From assembly GCF_027533625.1 (NCBI RefSeq), contig NZ_JAQAGZ010000035.1, forward strand, positions 1 through 56,026: a stretch of 56,026 nt of DNA. Direction: 5' to 3'. Positions 1 to 9,325 of the stretch are shown here, piece by piece. Numbering within the stretch: the first letter of the stretch is position 1; every line of letters starts with the position of its first letter. The stretch is from Paenibacillus gyeongsangnamensis. GTDB taxonomy: Bacteria; Bacillota; Bacilli; Paenibacillales; NBRC-103111. A program made the translations under genes and the position numbers. Below the pieces are notes generated by a model, which was given only the letters and a program-made list of their open reading frames with translations, was not told the DNA's origin and ran no database searches.

Positions 1-729
1 ACCCATTTTGTCACGCCTAACGGCCTGCACGATCCCCAGCATTATACGACTTCTTATGATTTGGCTCTGCTTGCCAAAGAGGTCATGAAGTACCCGGCCA
101 TTATGGAAGCGATGGGAACCCAGCAGACCGAGGTGAAGACGGACCAGCGGCAGGTACGAATCAAAGACCGCAGCCTCATATTTCAGAATCCGCTGGCTTT
201 GGGCGGAAAAACCGGCTTTACCGACCAAGCGCATAACACGTTAATCGAATATATGAAAAAAGACAATAAAATGGTCATTGCGGTTGTAATGAAATCATCG
301 CGGGCAAAAGAATATCAGGACGTGCAAGCCATCGGCAGCTATGGACTCGACCATCTCGATGTTCAGCGAATGTTTCAAAAAGGGGAAAACGCCGGCGAGA
401 CAACCTTTTACGGAGAAAACGTTCAAGGCGTACTGGGTGATTCCTTTGTGCTGACCAAACTAAAAACCGATGCCGCCGATTTTGCGTACATACCTGTTTT
501 CACGCCATGGCCAAACGGGCAAACATCGATCAAAGCCGGCGAGGTTATCGGTTCTTATGAAATCAAGAAAAACGGGGAGATCCTGAAGCAGCTACCTATC
601 GTGTCCGCCAATGAAGTCATTTATACGGCCCCCCCTGCAATCAGCAAAGAAGCGAGTCGAGCTCCATCCCATTGGCCGTATTGGGCGGCCGCCGGACTAG
701 TACTTGTTGCTATGGCTCATTCCGCCTGA
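1..729 (+). pseudogene. D-Ala-D-Ala carboxypeptidase, copy A (partial at window edge, 3' frameshift)
   Basis: The reading frame is open from base 1 and encodes the C-terminal half of a penicillin-binding D-alanyl-D-alanine carboxypeptidase, with the KTG box in the stretch GGKTGFTD. It is nearly identical to the complete gene at 5293-6534: base 1 matches about base 5743. Near bases 705-711 this copy has one base fewer than the complete copy, so the frame hits TGA at 729. It therefore loses the basic cytoplasmic tail (RLMKKRKQRK in the other copy), which is still readable in another frame to about 790. The transmembrane segment WPYWAAAGLVLV is mostly kept. The protein may still work in the cell wall, or this may be a decaying duplicate. 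The 5' half lies outside the window. Confidence 0.85.
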
Positions 730-844
730 TGAAAAAGAGAAAACAACGAAAGCTAATGTCGACGCTCTCCCGTAAAGAATTCGGTGCCTGAATTCATTCG
801 GGCTCGGACCATTAAAAAATGAAGGAGCTGCCACCGGTGAACTG

Positions 845-1035
845 CAATCCGGCATATGCCGATCAAACAACTCCAAATAATCATTCGTCCGCCGAAAGTC
901 TCTCTGGTAAAACGAAACCATCGCGGACAAATAAAGAACGGTTCCTTCGTAAGGCTTCCACTCCGGGTCCGACAGCTTGTCTTCCATCAGACGAAGTCTG
1001 GATGCGAGCGCCATTTCATTCTCCAGAAGCCCCAA
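845..1035 (-). pseudogene. fragment of a second LuxR/MalT-like regulator
   Basis: This short minus-strand stretch encodes a peptide clearly related to the middle of the large regulator at 2262-4781. Shared pieces include KLSDPEWKPYEGT, SAMVSFYQRD and NDYLELFDRHMP, with several substitutions and a 3-bp deletion. It is a diverged paralogue, not a recent copy. Both ends are cut. On its left it joins the start of the terminator of carboxypeptidase copy A, whose right arm is missing. It is a remnant with no complete domain and is not expected to function. Confidence 0.75.
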
Positions 1036-1133
1036 AATACACTAAGATCCATTTTCTTTTTTGGACGGTAACTTGTTCGTCGAAGCAGAAATGAGTATAA
1101 AGATCAGGTTTGATATAAGAGATAACAAATAAG

Positions 1134-1159
1134 CCTCCTGAGATTCTTTTCTCAAGAGG
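1134..1159 (-). terminator. hairpin after the small secreted protein
   Basis: Ten-base arms CCTCCTGAGA and TCTCAAGAGG (one wobble pair) enclose a six-base loop, about 35 bases after the stop of the gene at 1195-1590. On the minus strand a moderately T-rich stretch follows, consistent with an intrinsic terminator. Confidence 0.5.
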
Positions 1160-1194
1160 TCTTATATAGGGGTTGTGCAATATCCGGTATTTAA

Positions 1195-1590
1195 TTATTC
1201 AAAATAAGTGAATTCCCATTGACCTTCTTCAGCGCTCCAAGTAACAGCATCATCTGGAACTTGGGAACCAGTGAATTCTAGGGTAACTTCTTTAGCTTCG
1301 CCTGGTGCAATATGTACTGCTATGTTACTAAATACATGATCTCCCACTTTTGTTTCATCACCATTAGCATTTGCTGTTTTTATAATAACGTCCACCTTGT
1401 CAATTTGTTCGATGCTCTTGTCACCAGTATTGGTAAAAGTACCCGTTGCAAGAAGTGTTCCATTTTCGTCAACTTTCGCAGAAGTTACTTTAAAATCCAG
1501 AGAAGCATCTGCAAAGGCTACTGCTGACGTACTGAGAATGGAGGTACACAGTACTGCACAAACTGCCAACTTTTTCAAAGCGTTTTTCAT
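1195..1590 (-). CDS. small secreted protein with Ig-like fold, function unknown
   Basis: This encodes a 131-residue protein with a classic Sec signal peptide (MKNALKKLAVCAVLCTS..., probable cleavage after AVAFA near residue 27). The mature part of about 104 residues alternates beta-strand-like stretches, with phrases such as GTFTNTGDKSIEQID and APGEAKEVTLEF. These are typical of small extracellular Ig-like domains that describe a conserved 'tone' between strands (FxLYD/DUF4352-like). I cannot assign it to a named family with confidence. The start is well supported by AAAGGGGA about 9 bases upstream of ATG. It stands alone, with a hairpin terminator behind it. There is no lipobox, so it is probably released or held at the wall. 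Confidence 0.75.
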   Translation of the reverse strand: MKNALKKLAVCAVLCTSILSTSAVAFADASLDFKVTSAKVDENGTLLATGTFTNTGDKSIEQIDKVDVIIKTANANGDETKVGDHVFSNIAVHIAPGEAKEVTLEFTGSQVPDDAVTWSAEEGQWEFTYFE

Positions 1591-1762
1591 TTATATTATT
1601 CCCCTTTCGACTTTTAATTCAATTTAACATTACTATTAATTCTATTAAAATCAATAATCTTGACTAAAACTTTTTATCGAGAAGCATGGTCACCATTACG
1701 CTGATTATCGCCTTTGTTGTTAAGCTCGTCTGATTTATTATTATTGTCTCGATCACTTACGT

Positions 1763-1955
1763 TCAAGCTCCAATAGGTGTGTGATTACCTTCCGTTGTGA
1801 TATTGACAGTGGTCCCCGTCTGTTGAGCACCGCCATCTACTGTATAATAAGTAGTAGCCACACCCGAATCACTATCAGTTGCTGTCAGCGTCACGGTAAC
1901 GTCTTTGTTCACCCATTTTGTAGGGGCGTTATCAGTCGTAGTCGGTGGTGTAGTA
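1763..1955 (-). pseudogene. fragment of a large surface protein (Ig-like repeat)
   Basis: The minus strand encodes a fragment containing TTPPTTTDNAPTKWVNKDVT, followed by TLTATDSDSGVATTYYTVDG. This is the signature of bacterial Ig-like/OmpL47-type repeats found in big cell-surface proteins. There is no signal peptide or proper start, and the frame ends at NHTPIGA, before the repeat would finish. It is a relic of a deleted gene. Confidence 0.6.
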
Positions 1956-1986
1956 TCGATTTCTAAGAAAGAGCATGCTTTAACTG

Positions 1987-2145
1987 TCACGTAAATAGGG
2001 TCTCATGTACGTCTTCACCTCTTCGTATTCTTTCATCTGATGGCGGCCTATGCGCGGCGATTTGTTTGGCCCCAGTCGACAAATCTCGATATTTATCGCC
2101 ATTCCTGTCGACTCTTGCCACTCCCGAATAATTGTAGGACGCCCG
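1987..2145 (-). other. unassigned decayed coding DNA
   Basis: A minus-strand frame ends in RIRRGEDVHET and resembles a peptide (WRGVDVHEAMQIR) readable on the minus strand near 55,190-55,330. The nucleotide match is about 19 of 20 around TCATGTACGTCT. No family was recognised. It is probably debris from one repeated, now broken gene. Confidence 0.25.
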
Positions 2146-2174
2146 CTGAAATAAAGAAATCCCCCGTCGGGGGA
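2145..2174 (-). terminator. terminator of the LuxR/MalT-like gene
   Basis: The arms TCCCCC and GGGGGA with a three-base loop are followed on the minus strand by TTTCTTTATTT. It lies about 90 bases past the stop of the regulator. Confidence 0.65.
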
Positions 2175-2261
2175 GAAAAAAATAAAAAAAATGGGGGATA
2201 CCTCTCATACCAGGTTCTATTGTATAATAGTATTTTATTCTCTGCTGTGATAGACAACTCT

Positions 2262-4781
2262 CTACAACAATTCTAAATCTTTTCCTTGCTTAAGCGCCTG
2301 TTCTCTGCTGTTCACATCCAGTTTTCTGTACATGCTTTTCAGATGGCTCTTTACCGTTTCGGCCGTGATTTGGAGCTGTTCGGCGATCTGTTTATTTGAC
2401 TGTCCCATGTCAATCATCCGTAATATTTTTAATTCCTGTTTCGTAAGGGCTCCCGAGCTTGCAGTCTCATTCATATGATCCGTCATCAGTTGAAGCAATT
2501 CTCTAACATAGAGTAAGGATACGCCGGCAGACTTGCGGTTTGAGTGACGCGCCCTTTGCCGGACATATTCACGCAGCAGCTCGGCCATCTTTGCCCCCTC
2601 ATCCAAGAAACTGCGAATGAATTTGCTCGGTTCCGCCAATTGGAGTGCGGCTTCCAGTTTCATCATCGCATTCGCCATATCTCCCTTTCGATAAAACGCT
2701 ATGCTTTGCAGGATGGATACCTTTACCTTATCCCAGAGCCAATCCTCCTCATCGACAAGCCGATACAATTGTTCGAGCAGCTGCAATGCTTCGTGGTCCC
2801 TCCCGCATTCCATAAGCGCTCTGGCCAAGTGCAGATATTCTCTGATCGAACCGGGCGGGATCGTATCAGTATGCTTGATGCCGCATGTTTGCAGCCAACT
2901 CTCATCGAAAGAGCCGTTCAAAAGCGACAAATATGCCTGCTCCGCCTCGATCTCCCTCACAAAGATCCTCTCATCCGCCGAGTTGATCTTCAGTTTAACC
3001 CGCTCAAGCCAATCGAAAGCATTGGCCGAATCTCCTTTGGCCCGGTAAATCTGCGCGGCCGTTTCCACAGCATTGACCATGATGACGGCATAGGGCTCCA
3101 TGCACTTGGACCGCAGCACCTTCTCCACATAAGCTTCAGCCTCTTCCAAGCGATTCCATTCATATAACAGTGCACTGTACGCGTTGTAGAAGAATCCGAT
3201 ATAAGGATAGTTCTCCCGATTCTCCCATACCTTGATCCACTTATAGAAGAAATGCTCCGCTTCGTGCAGATCCTTAAAAAAACTCAATAGCGTATCGAAA
3301 TGGATCGAACTCGAGTTGGCTTCAATCATCTGGATGTAGCTACCCTCCGGCATGTGCCGGTCAAACAGCTCCAAATAATCGTTCGATCGCCGCAAGTCCC
3401 TCAGGTAGAACGAAACCATCGCGGACACATAAAGAATAGTTCCTTCGTAAGGTTTCCACGCAGGGTCCGACAGCTTGTCTTCTATCAGACGAAGTCTGGA
3501 TTCTGCGAGCGCCATTTCATTCGCTTCAATCATCACTTTGACATAAAGCAACTGAATACCGGGCTTCCCTGCCAAACAAGGCTCCGGCAGATCGTGCAGC
3601 CATCGATAAAGCACCCCTCTCTTCACATGAAGGTCCTGCAGATGCTTTTCGATCAAAGAGCTTGCTTCGAAATAATGCCCGTCCAACAGCAATTGCTCTA
3701 CCGCTTCTTCTACAAATCCGTGCTCCTCCAGCCAGCCCGCCGCCTTGATATGCAATTCCTTCGACCTTGCCGCATACCTCTGCCGAAAGAGCCTCCGTAA
3801 AAACTCGGAAAACAAATGATGATATCGATACCATTCCCGCCGGTCATCCAAGGGTATGATGAATAAGTTTCGATGCTCCAGTGTTTCCAATAGCGCCTGA
3901 CTGTCGACCTGTCCGATAACCGCCTCGCACAAAGGGCCGTTCATCCTGTCTAAGATCGAAGTTTGCAATAGGAAAGACTGCATCTCTTCAGACTGGAGAC
4001 TGAAAGCCTCCTGAAACAGATAATCGGATATACTGCGATGTTCCCCGCTAAAAGCGCGGATAAACTCAGGATAATTGTCGCTTCTTTGCAGAGAAATGGC
4101 CGCAAGATGCAGTCCGCTGATCCATCCCTCCGTGCGGCTGACCAGATTCGCTATCTCGTCGCTGGACAGCGATAATCCCATGCAATCCTGAAAGTAGCGA
4201 ATTCCTTCCCCGAGTTGAAACCGCAAATCCTGAATCGTGATTTTCACCATCTGGCCGGTCGTCTGCAGCCTTGCTGTAGGAAAGGGCATTTCGGCACGGC
4301 TTGTGATATAGAGGTGGATATGAGCGGGCATATGCGCGAGAAAATACGCCACCGATGCGTGAATGGGAGCAAGATTAATCGAGTGATAATCGTCAAAAAC
4401 AATGACCAATTCATCCGAACAATGGTTAAGCTCATGAATCATGGCTGTGACGAAAGGCTCAAAGGCTCCCGATTTCAGCGATGAGAGATACGGGCTCACC
4501 GCTTCGGCAAAATGGGGATGCTTGCTGCTGACAGCAGCAATCGCATAGCTCCAAAACTGGATCAGATCGTTATCCTGCGCGTCCAGGGAAACCCATACGG
4601 CAGGTATGCCGTTCTGCTGCAACCACTGGCTTAAGACCGTTGTCTTGCCGTACCCTCCCGGAGCCATTACGGCCGTCAGCTTGCACTTCAGCCCTTCATT
4701 CAATATCTTCGTGATCGCCACTCGCTCGGCAAGTCCATCGCGCCGCGTTTGCGGAATATGAAGTTTGGTACTCAGAATCAT
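2262..4781 (-). CDS. LuxR-family ATP-dependent regulator (MalT-like)
   Basis: This encodes an 839-residue protein of the large ATP-binding LuxR (LAL/MalT) type. The N-terminus has the family opening LSTKLHIPQTRRDGL, then a Walker A (APGGYGKTT, about residues 40-48), then a Walker B-like VIVFDDYH in the STAND NTPase. A long helical TPR-like sensor follows, ending in a LuxR helix-turn-helix (LTKQELKILRMIDMGQSNKQ to ETVKSHL) over the last 65 residues. The ATG at 4781 is chosen because GAGGTG lies 8 bases upstream; a longer frame to 4862 lacks such a site and is not conserved in type. Proteins of this family bind a small ligand plus ATP and activate transcription. The target is not visible here. 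It is divergent from the carboxypeptidase at 5293, 0.5 kb away. Confidence 0.92.
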   Translation of the reverse strand: MILSTKLHIPQTRRDGLAERVAITKILNEGLKCKLTAVMAPGGYGKTTVLSQWLQQNGIPAVWVSLDAQDNDLIQFWSYAIAAVSSKHPHFAEAVSPYLSSLKSGAFEPFVTAMIHELNHCSDELVIVFDDYHSINLAPIHASVAYFLAHMPAHIHLYITSRAEMPFPTARLQTTGQMVKITIQDLRFQLGEGIRYFQDCMGLSLSSDEIANLVSRTEGWISGLHLAAISLQRSDNYPEFIRAFSGEHRSISDYLFQEAFSLQSEEMQSFLLQTSILDRMNGPLCEAVIGQVDSQALLETLEHRNLFIIPLDDRREWYRYHHLFSEFLRRLFRQRYAARSKELHIKAAGWLEEHGFVEEAVEQLLLDGHYFEASSLIEKHLQDLHVKRGVLYRWLHDLPEPCLAGKPGIQLLYVKVMIEANEMALAESRLRLIEDKLSDPAWKPYEGTILYVSAMVSFYLRDLRRSNDYLELFDRHMPEGSYIQMIEANSSSIHFDTLLSFFKDLHEAEHFFYKWIKVWENRENYPYIGFFYNAYSALLYEWNRLEEAEAYVEKVLRSKCMEPYAVIMVNAVETAAQIYRAKGDSANAFDWLERVKLKINSADERIFVREIEAEQAYLSLLNGSFDESWLQTCGIKHTDTIPPGSIREYLHLARALMECGRDHEALQLLEQLYRLVDEEDWLWDKVKVSILQSIAFYRKGDMANAMMKLEAALQLAEPSKFIRSFLDEGAKMAELLREYVRQRARHSNRKSAGVSLLYVRELLQLMTDHMNETASSGALTKQELKILRMIDMGQSNKQIAEQLQITAETVKSHLKSMYRKLDVNSREQALKQGKDLELL

Positions 4782-4862
4782 GATTCGGCACCTCGAATCT
4801 GGTTGTGAACATCTTTCTTCATTATATCTGATTCTAATGATTTCAAGATAGTTATCGCCCAA

Positions 4863-5292
4863 GGAAATTCTCCTTGGACTATTCTCATTTGGTAGGAAGC
4901 GAGAGCAACGGAAACATTCTGGTTTAGAACGGCCGGTGATGGCGGCCTCAGCGATTCCATTCGCCGAGATGCTGCAGACAGCACCGCTGCTTCCCTACTC
5001 TCTGCCCTGTAGTGAAGCCCATGGGGAGGAGCTCTGGATTGAAGGGTCTGAAAAGATATTAATTGACACTCTCCCGAAAGGGTTACAAGTGCTACCGCAA
5101 TTAGTGGATTTAATTGATGGACGAGATAATCGAAGAACACCTCGCCCATTCCAGTAGTCAAGGGAGGTAAATGATGTAAACGTAATATTTTTCATCTTTC
5201 CTTAAGGAAAAGAGCTTATAATAATTTTTGATATTCTTTTTTTGCTTATCGGAAGGTAAGAAGGTTCTGTTCATATTTAGGGAGGATATGGA
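4863..5292. promoter_or_regulatory. intergenic region between regulator and carboxypeptidase
   Basis: This 430-base gap should hold promoters for both divergent genes. Open frames run through it on both strands (for example one at 4936-5157 containing LPKGLQVLPQLVDLIDGRDN), but none has a convincing start site or known family. An AGGGAGG site sits 8 bases before the ATG at 5293. I found no clear dyad. Confidence 0.35.
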
Positions 5293-6534
5293 ATGAAGAA
5301 AGTGGTAATCATCATCGCTATGCTCGCAGTTATGTTAAGCCAAATCGGAATCGCTTACGGACAAGACGCTCTACCGGCTATTTCTAGCGGAACCGGTGTC
5401 GTAATCGATAGTTCGACAGGTGAGGTCCTCTATACGAAAAACAAAGATGAACAAGCGTATCCTGCCAGCTTAACCAAACTCATGACCGCCATCCTCCTGG
5501 AAGAACATACCGCGGACGGAGAATGGATGACAGCTAGCAAAAAAGCTACGTTTCAAGAAGCCAGCAATTACGTATTTAATTTAAAAGTCGGCGAGAAGAT
5601 GCAAAAAGAAGATGCCTTGAAGGCACTGCTTGTGATCTCGGCCAATGATGTGGCCATGATGATTGCCGAGCATATTGGAGGCGATCAGGCCGGTTTTGCC
5701 GTGATGATGAATCAAAAGGCGGCGGCGATCGGAATGACGCACACCCATTTTGTCACGCCTAACGGCCTGCACGATCCCCAGCATTATACGACTTCTTATG
5801 ATTTGGCTCTGCTTGCCAAAGAGGTCATGAAGTACCCGGCCATTATGGAAGCGATGGGAACCCAGCAGACCGAGGTGAAGACGGACCAGCGGCAGGTACG
5901 AATCAAAGACCGCAGCCTCATATTTCAGAATCCGCTGGCTTTGGGCGGAAAAACCGGTTTTACCGACCAAGCGCATAATACGTTAATCGAATATATGAAA
6001 AAAGACAATAAAACGGTCATTGCGGTTGTGATGAAATCAACGCGGCAAAAAGAATATCAGGACGTGCAAGCCATCGGCAGCTATGGACTTGACCATCTCG
6101 ATGTTCAGCGAATGTTTCAAAAAGGAGAAAACGCCGGCGAGACGACTTTTTATGGCGAGAACGTTAAAGGCGTATTGGGCGATTCCTTTGTGTTGACCAA
6201 ACTAAAAACCGATGCCGCCGATTTTACGTACATACCTGTTTTTACGCCATGGCAAAGCGGGCAAAAAACGGTCAAAGCCGGCGAGGTTATCGGTTCTTAT
6301 CAGATCAAGAAAAACGGGGAACTCCTGACGCAACTCCCTATTGTATCCGCCAAAGAAGTCATTCATTCAGACCCCCCTGTAATAAACAAAGAAGTGACTC
6401 GAACTCCATCCACTTGGCCGTATTGGGCGGCCGCCGGCCTAGTACTTGTTGTATATAGCTCATTCCGCCTGATGAAAAAGAGAAAACAACGAAAGCTAAT
6501 GTCGACGCTCTCTCGTAAAGACTTCGGTGCCTGA
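5293..6534 (+). CDS. D-alanyl-D-alanine carboxypeptidase (DacF/PBP5-like)
   Basis: This encodes a 413-residue low-molecular-mass penicillin-binding protein that trims the terminal D-Ala from peptidoglycan stem peptides outside the membrane. It has a signal peptide (residues 1-23). The three active-site motifs are S59-L-T-K62 (in YPASLTKLM), S116-A-N118 and K220-T-G222. A C-terminal beta domain follows, then a single membrane helix (about 384-399, WPYWAAAGLVLVVY) and a short basic tail. Standard PBP5 proteins end in an amphipathic helix, so a true C-terminal transmembrane anchor is a variant. The start has AGGGAGG 8 bases upstream. A strong terminator follows. Copy A at bases 1-729 is its paralogue. 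Confidence 0.95.
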   Translation: MKKVVIIIAMLAVMLSQIGIAYGQDALPAISSGTGVVIDSSTGEVLYTKNKDEQAYPASLTKLMTAILLEEHTADGEWMTASKKATFQEASNYVFNLKVGEKMQKEDALKALLVISANDVAMMIAEHIGGDQAGFAVMMNQKAAAIGMTHTHFVTPNGLHDPQHYTTSYDLALLAKEVMKYPAIMEAMGTQQTEVKTDQRQVRIKDRSLIFQNPLALGGKTGFTDQAHNTLIEYMKKDNKTVIAVVMKSTRQKEYQDVQAIGSYGLDHLDVQRMFQKGENAGETTFYGENVKGVLGDSFVLTKLKTDAADFTYIPVFTPWQSGQKTVKAGEVIGSYQIKKNGELLTQLPIVSAKEVIHSDPPVINKEVTRTPSTWPYWAAAGLVLVVYSSFRLMKKRKQRKLMSTLSRKDFGA

Positions 6535-6555
6535 ATTCATTCAGGCTCGGACCAT

Positions 6556-6592
6556 AAAAAATGAAGGAGCTGCCGCCAGCTCCTTCATTTTT
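6556..6592. terminator. bidirectional terminator
   Basis: The arms AAAAATGAAGGAGCT and AGCTCCTTCATTTTT are perfectly complementary and flanked by A and T runs, so the hairpin can stop both the carboxypeptidase and the convergent SPFH gene. In copy A (about 815-832) only the left arm survives. Confidence 0.9.
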
Positions 6593-6605
6593 AATGCTAT
6601 TTATT

Positions 6606-7550
6606 CTATTGGGATTTCCCGCCAACATCGAAGATCTTTCCAATCATGCCAACGGACCCTAATGCATTGACTGCTTCGGTCGGAATAAAAATCGTCGAGG
6701 CCTTTCCATCCGCCATTTGGGCAAGAGCTTCAAAGGACTTGTAAGCCAAAATCTGCGCGTCGAGCCCCGCTTTCTTGATGGCTTCAATTCTTTCCCGCTC
6801 CGCCTGAGCCACGAGTTTAATCGCTTCGGCTTTGCCTAATGCTTCGAGCTCTTGCGCTTTTTGTTTCGCTTCCGCGTCTAATATCTGACGCTGCTTTTCC
6901 GCTTCCGCTGCAAGAACGACGGCAGCTCTTTGCGCTTCCGCACGAAGTACCGTGGCTTGCTTTTCTCCCTCCGCTTGCAAAATATTAGCCCGTTTCTCCC
7001 TCTCCGCCCTCATTTGTTTTTCCATCGAGTTCTGAATATCTCCAGGAATGCTTAATTGGAGTACTTCCACTCTGTCAATCCGCACGCCCCAATTTTCAGA
7101 TGCGTTATCCAATGCTTGCCTTAATTCGGCCTGGATTCGATCGCGGTTGGACAGGATTTCATCGAGCTCCATTTTGCCGATGGTCGCACGAAGCGCGGAA
7201 GCAACGATATTATGAATCCCTTCCACATAGTTAGCAATTCCGTACGTTGCCAACTTTGGTTCTACTACGGTGAAAAAAGTCGCAAGCTCGACGCCGATGG
7301 CAACGTTATCTTTCGTAATAACCGATTGGGAAGGCACGGTTTCTTGCTGCATGCGCAGATCATGGCGAATCCGGATTCCGTCAATGATCGGAATAATCAA
7401 GTTAACTCCGGCTTGCAATGTGTTATGATATTTTCCCAGACGTTCCACGATGGCCACCGTTTGTTGGGGGATAATTCGTACTCCTTTTGCAATGACAGTG
7501 ATAACGATTGCAAGTAAGATGAGAAATACAATGAAGCCTACCACTCGCAT
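6606..7550 (-). CDS. SPFH-domain membrane protein (stomatin/QmcA-like)
   Basis: This encodes a 314-residue protein with one N-terminal membrane helix (VVGFIVFLILLAIVITVIA) and then a band-7/SPFH domain starting at GVRIIPQQTVAIVERLGKYH. A long charged Ala/Glu coiled coil follows (about 180-260, rich in AEAEKQRQILDAEAKQKA-type repeats). The C-terminal tail resembles QmcA-type stomatins. Such proteins form large rings or membrane microdomains and often pair with NfeD proteins, as here: the upstream gene's TAG directly abuts this ATG. The ribosome-binding site AAGGAG is inside the end of nfeD, which suggests translational coupling. Confidence 0.93.
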   Translation of the reverse strand: MRVVGFIVFLILLAIVITVIAKGVRIIPQQTVAIVERLGKYHNTLQAGVNLIIPIIDGIRIRHDLRMQQETVPSQSVITKDNVAIGVELATFFTVVEPKLATYGIANYVEGIHNIVASALRATIGKMELDEILSNRDRIQAELRQALDNASENWGVRIDRVEVLQLSIPGDIQNSMEKQMRAEREKRANILQAEGEKQATVLRAEAQRAAVVLAAEAEKQRQILDAEAKQKAQELEALGKAEAIKLVAQAERERIEAIKKAGLDAQILAYKSFEALAQMADGKASTIFIPTEAVNALGSVGMIGKIFDVGGKSQ

Positions 7551-7976
7551 CTACTCCTTTTTTACAATTAATTTAGATACCCTTACCTCGATGATCTGCA
7601 CTTTTTCCCCTTGGGTTATCGTTTCATCTGCAATGGCCGACCATAATTCCCCATCCACCTTTACCTGTCCGACCTCTCCGGGTAAAATATCCTTCACCAC
7701 ATAAGCTTGTTTGCCTAATATCGTTTCGGTCACTTGAGGTATCTTATCTTTGGCTGAAGGGAGTACTCGTCTTATGATTGGCATGAGGAAGACATACAAG
7801 AGAAAGGCTGCACCCATAAAAACAAAACATTGTGCCAATAAGGAGCTGCCCGAGAGCGCCAGACCCAGCGTAAGCAGTGAAGCTACGGCTAATAGAAGGA
7901 AATAAAAAGTACCCGTATGCAGCTCAATCAGAATAAACACGGCCGTCAATAATAGCCATCCGATCCAAAGCAGCAA
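7551..7976 (-). CDS. NfeD-family membrane protein (TTG start)
   Basis: This encodes 141 residues: several hydrophobic helices in the first 75 (LLLWIGWLLLTAVFILIEL and following), then an OB-fold C-terminal domain (ILGKQAYVVKDILPGEVGQV, VDGELWSAIADE). This is the usual short NfeD architecture. The frame starts with TTG at 7976, with the strong site GGGGGAGGG about 7 bases upstream; there is no suitable ATG. It is co-transcribed with the SPFH gene, and together they form a membrane-microdomain pair. Confidence 0.9.
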   Translation of the reverse strand: MLLWIGWLLLTAVFILIELHTGTFYFLLLAVASLLTLGLALSGSSLLAQCFVFMGAAFLLYVFLMPIIRRVLPSAKDKIPQVTETILGKQAYVVKDILPGEVGQVKVDGELWSAIADETITQGEKVQIIEVRVSKLIVKKE

Positions 7977-8082
7977 AGTCTTCCCTCCCCCTTATCTCGA
8001 TGTCATGATTATGCTTATGTTATTGATTTTGAAAACATGTTTGGAGTTATCTTGATCAATTGAGTTAGACCGTGCAAAATAA

Positions 8083-8113
8083 AAAGAGCCTTGTCTTAAT
8101 CGACTTGGCTCTT
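8083..8113 (-). terminator. terminator of the alcohol dehydrogenase gene
   Basis: The arms AAGAGCC and GGCTCTT, followed on the minus strand by TTTTATTTT, lie about 120 bases after the stop at 8232. Confidence 0.75.
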
Positions 8114-8231
8114 GTGCATTATCCTATACGTTTTATATTGCCGGTAATTAATAGGCGTGTTCATAATTGAAATGGGCAAAAAGGACAGGGCCTGTCCGGT
8201 TCACGAAGCCATATTTCTCAATAGTCCTAAC

Positions 8232-9272
8232 TTACAACGTAGATACATCAATAACGAACCGATAACGCACATCACTACGGAGGATTCGCTCATAGGCTTC
8301 GTCTACTTGGTCTGCACTGATGACCTCGATTTTAGGGGAAATGCCGTGCTCCGCAGAGAAATCGAGCATCTCTTGGGTTTCCCGAATCCCACCTACGAGT
8401 GAACCAGCTATGCTGCGACGACCCATAATTAAGGAAAACACACTATACTGATCGGGTTTACCTGGTGCACCGACATTGACAAGTGTACCATCTACGCGAA
8501 GGAGCGATAAATACGCATCAACGTCAAGATTCGCAGACACGGTGTTTAGGATGAGGTCAAAACGACCGGCCAATGCTTTGAATGTTTCCGGATCGCTGGT
8601 TGCAAAGTAATGATCTGCACCAAAGCTCAGGGCTTCACTTTTCTTATCCATGGAGCGACTCAAAACCGTAACTTCAGCACCCAGGGCATGCGCATATTGG
8701 ATCGCCAGATGGCCGAGCCCCCCAACCCCTAAAATGGCAACCTTCTTACCGGGACTGACATTCCAGTGCTTCAAAGGAGAATACGTGGTGATGCCTGCAC
8801 ACAACAGCGGGCTTGCCACGTCCAGTTCCAGACTGTTCGGAATACGGACAACGAACCTCTCCGTAACCACGATTTTTTGGCTATATCCGCCGTATGTTGG
8901 ATTGCCGTCGTAGTCCAAATAATTATAGGTCTGTACCACGCCTTTCGTACAGTATTGTTCCTCACCCTTGAGGCAATACTCGCACTCTCCGCAAGAGTCT
9001 ACAAAACAACCCACGCCAACGCGATCACCAACCGCAAATTTTGTAACTTTAGAACCTACTTCCGTCACGACTCCGGCGATTTCGTGACCGGGAACCATTG
9101 GGAAAATTCCGCCACCCCATTCACCGTATGCGCTATGAATATCGGAATGGCAAATTCCGCTAAACTTAATTTCGATTAAAACGTCGTCCGGACGCAATTC
9201 TCTCCGCTCAATCGTGGTCTTTTCGAATGGTACTTTTGCACTAGGGGCACTTAGCACGCGTGTCTTACACAT
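8232..9272 (-). CDS. zinc-dependent alcohol dehydrogenase (YahK/CAD-like)
   Basis: This encodes a 346-residue medium-chain alcohol dehydrogenase of the cinnamyl-alcohol/YahK aldehyde-reductase group. The catalytic zinc ligands are visible in GICHSDIH (Cys and His) and GHE. The structural-zinc cysteines are in DSCGECEYCLKGEEQYC. The NAD(P) fold motif is GVGGLGHLAIQYA near residue 180. The likely role is reduction of toxic aldehydes using NADPH. AAGGAG lies about 10 bases upstream of ATG. The gene faces a MerR regulator, and the shared gap carries one TTAAAG-N4-CTTTAA dyad in front of each gene, suggesting control by that regulator. Confidence 0.93.
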   Translation of the reverse strand: MCKTRVLSAPSAKVPFEKTTIERRELRPDDVLIEIKFSGICHSDIHSAYGEWGGGIFPMVPGHEIAGVVTEVGSKVTKFAVGDRVGVGCFVDSCGECEYCLKGEEQYCTKGVVQTYNYLDYDGNPTYGGYSQKIVVTERFVVRIPNSLELDVASPLLCAGITTYSPLKHWNVSPGKKVAILGVGGLGHLAIQYAHALGAEVTVLSRSMDKKSEALSFGADHYFATSDPETFKALAGRFDLILNTVSANLDVDAYLSLLRVDGTLVNVGAPGKPDQYSVFSLIMGRRSIAGSLVGGIRETQEMLDFSAEHGISPKIEVISADQVDEAYERILRSDVRYRFVIDVSTL

Positions 9273-9325
9273 GTTTTCTCTACTCCTTTTAAAAGTGAAA
9301 TTTGATTGCTATTATAGCATATATG

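Noticed and set aside
2544..3167. 207-codon plus-strand frame inside the LuxR-like gene
   Set aside because: It is an antisense shadow without ribosome-binding site or recognisable domain.
8157..8402. Plus-strand frame of 81 codons antisense to the alcohol dehydrogenase end
   Set aside because: It mirrors coding bias of the minus-strand gene and has no start signal.
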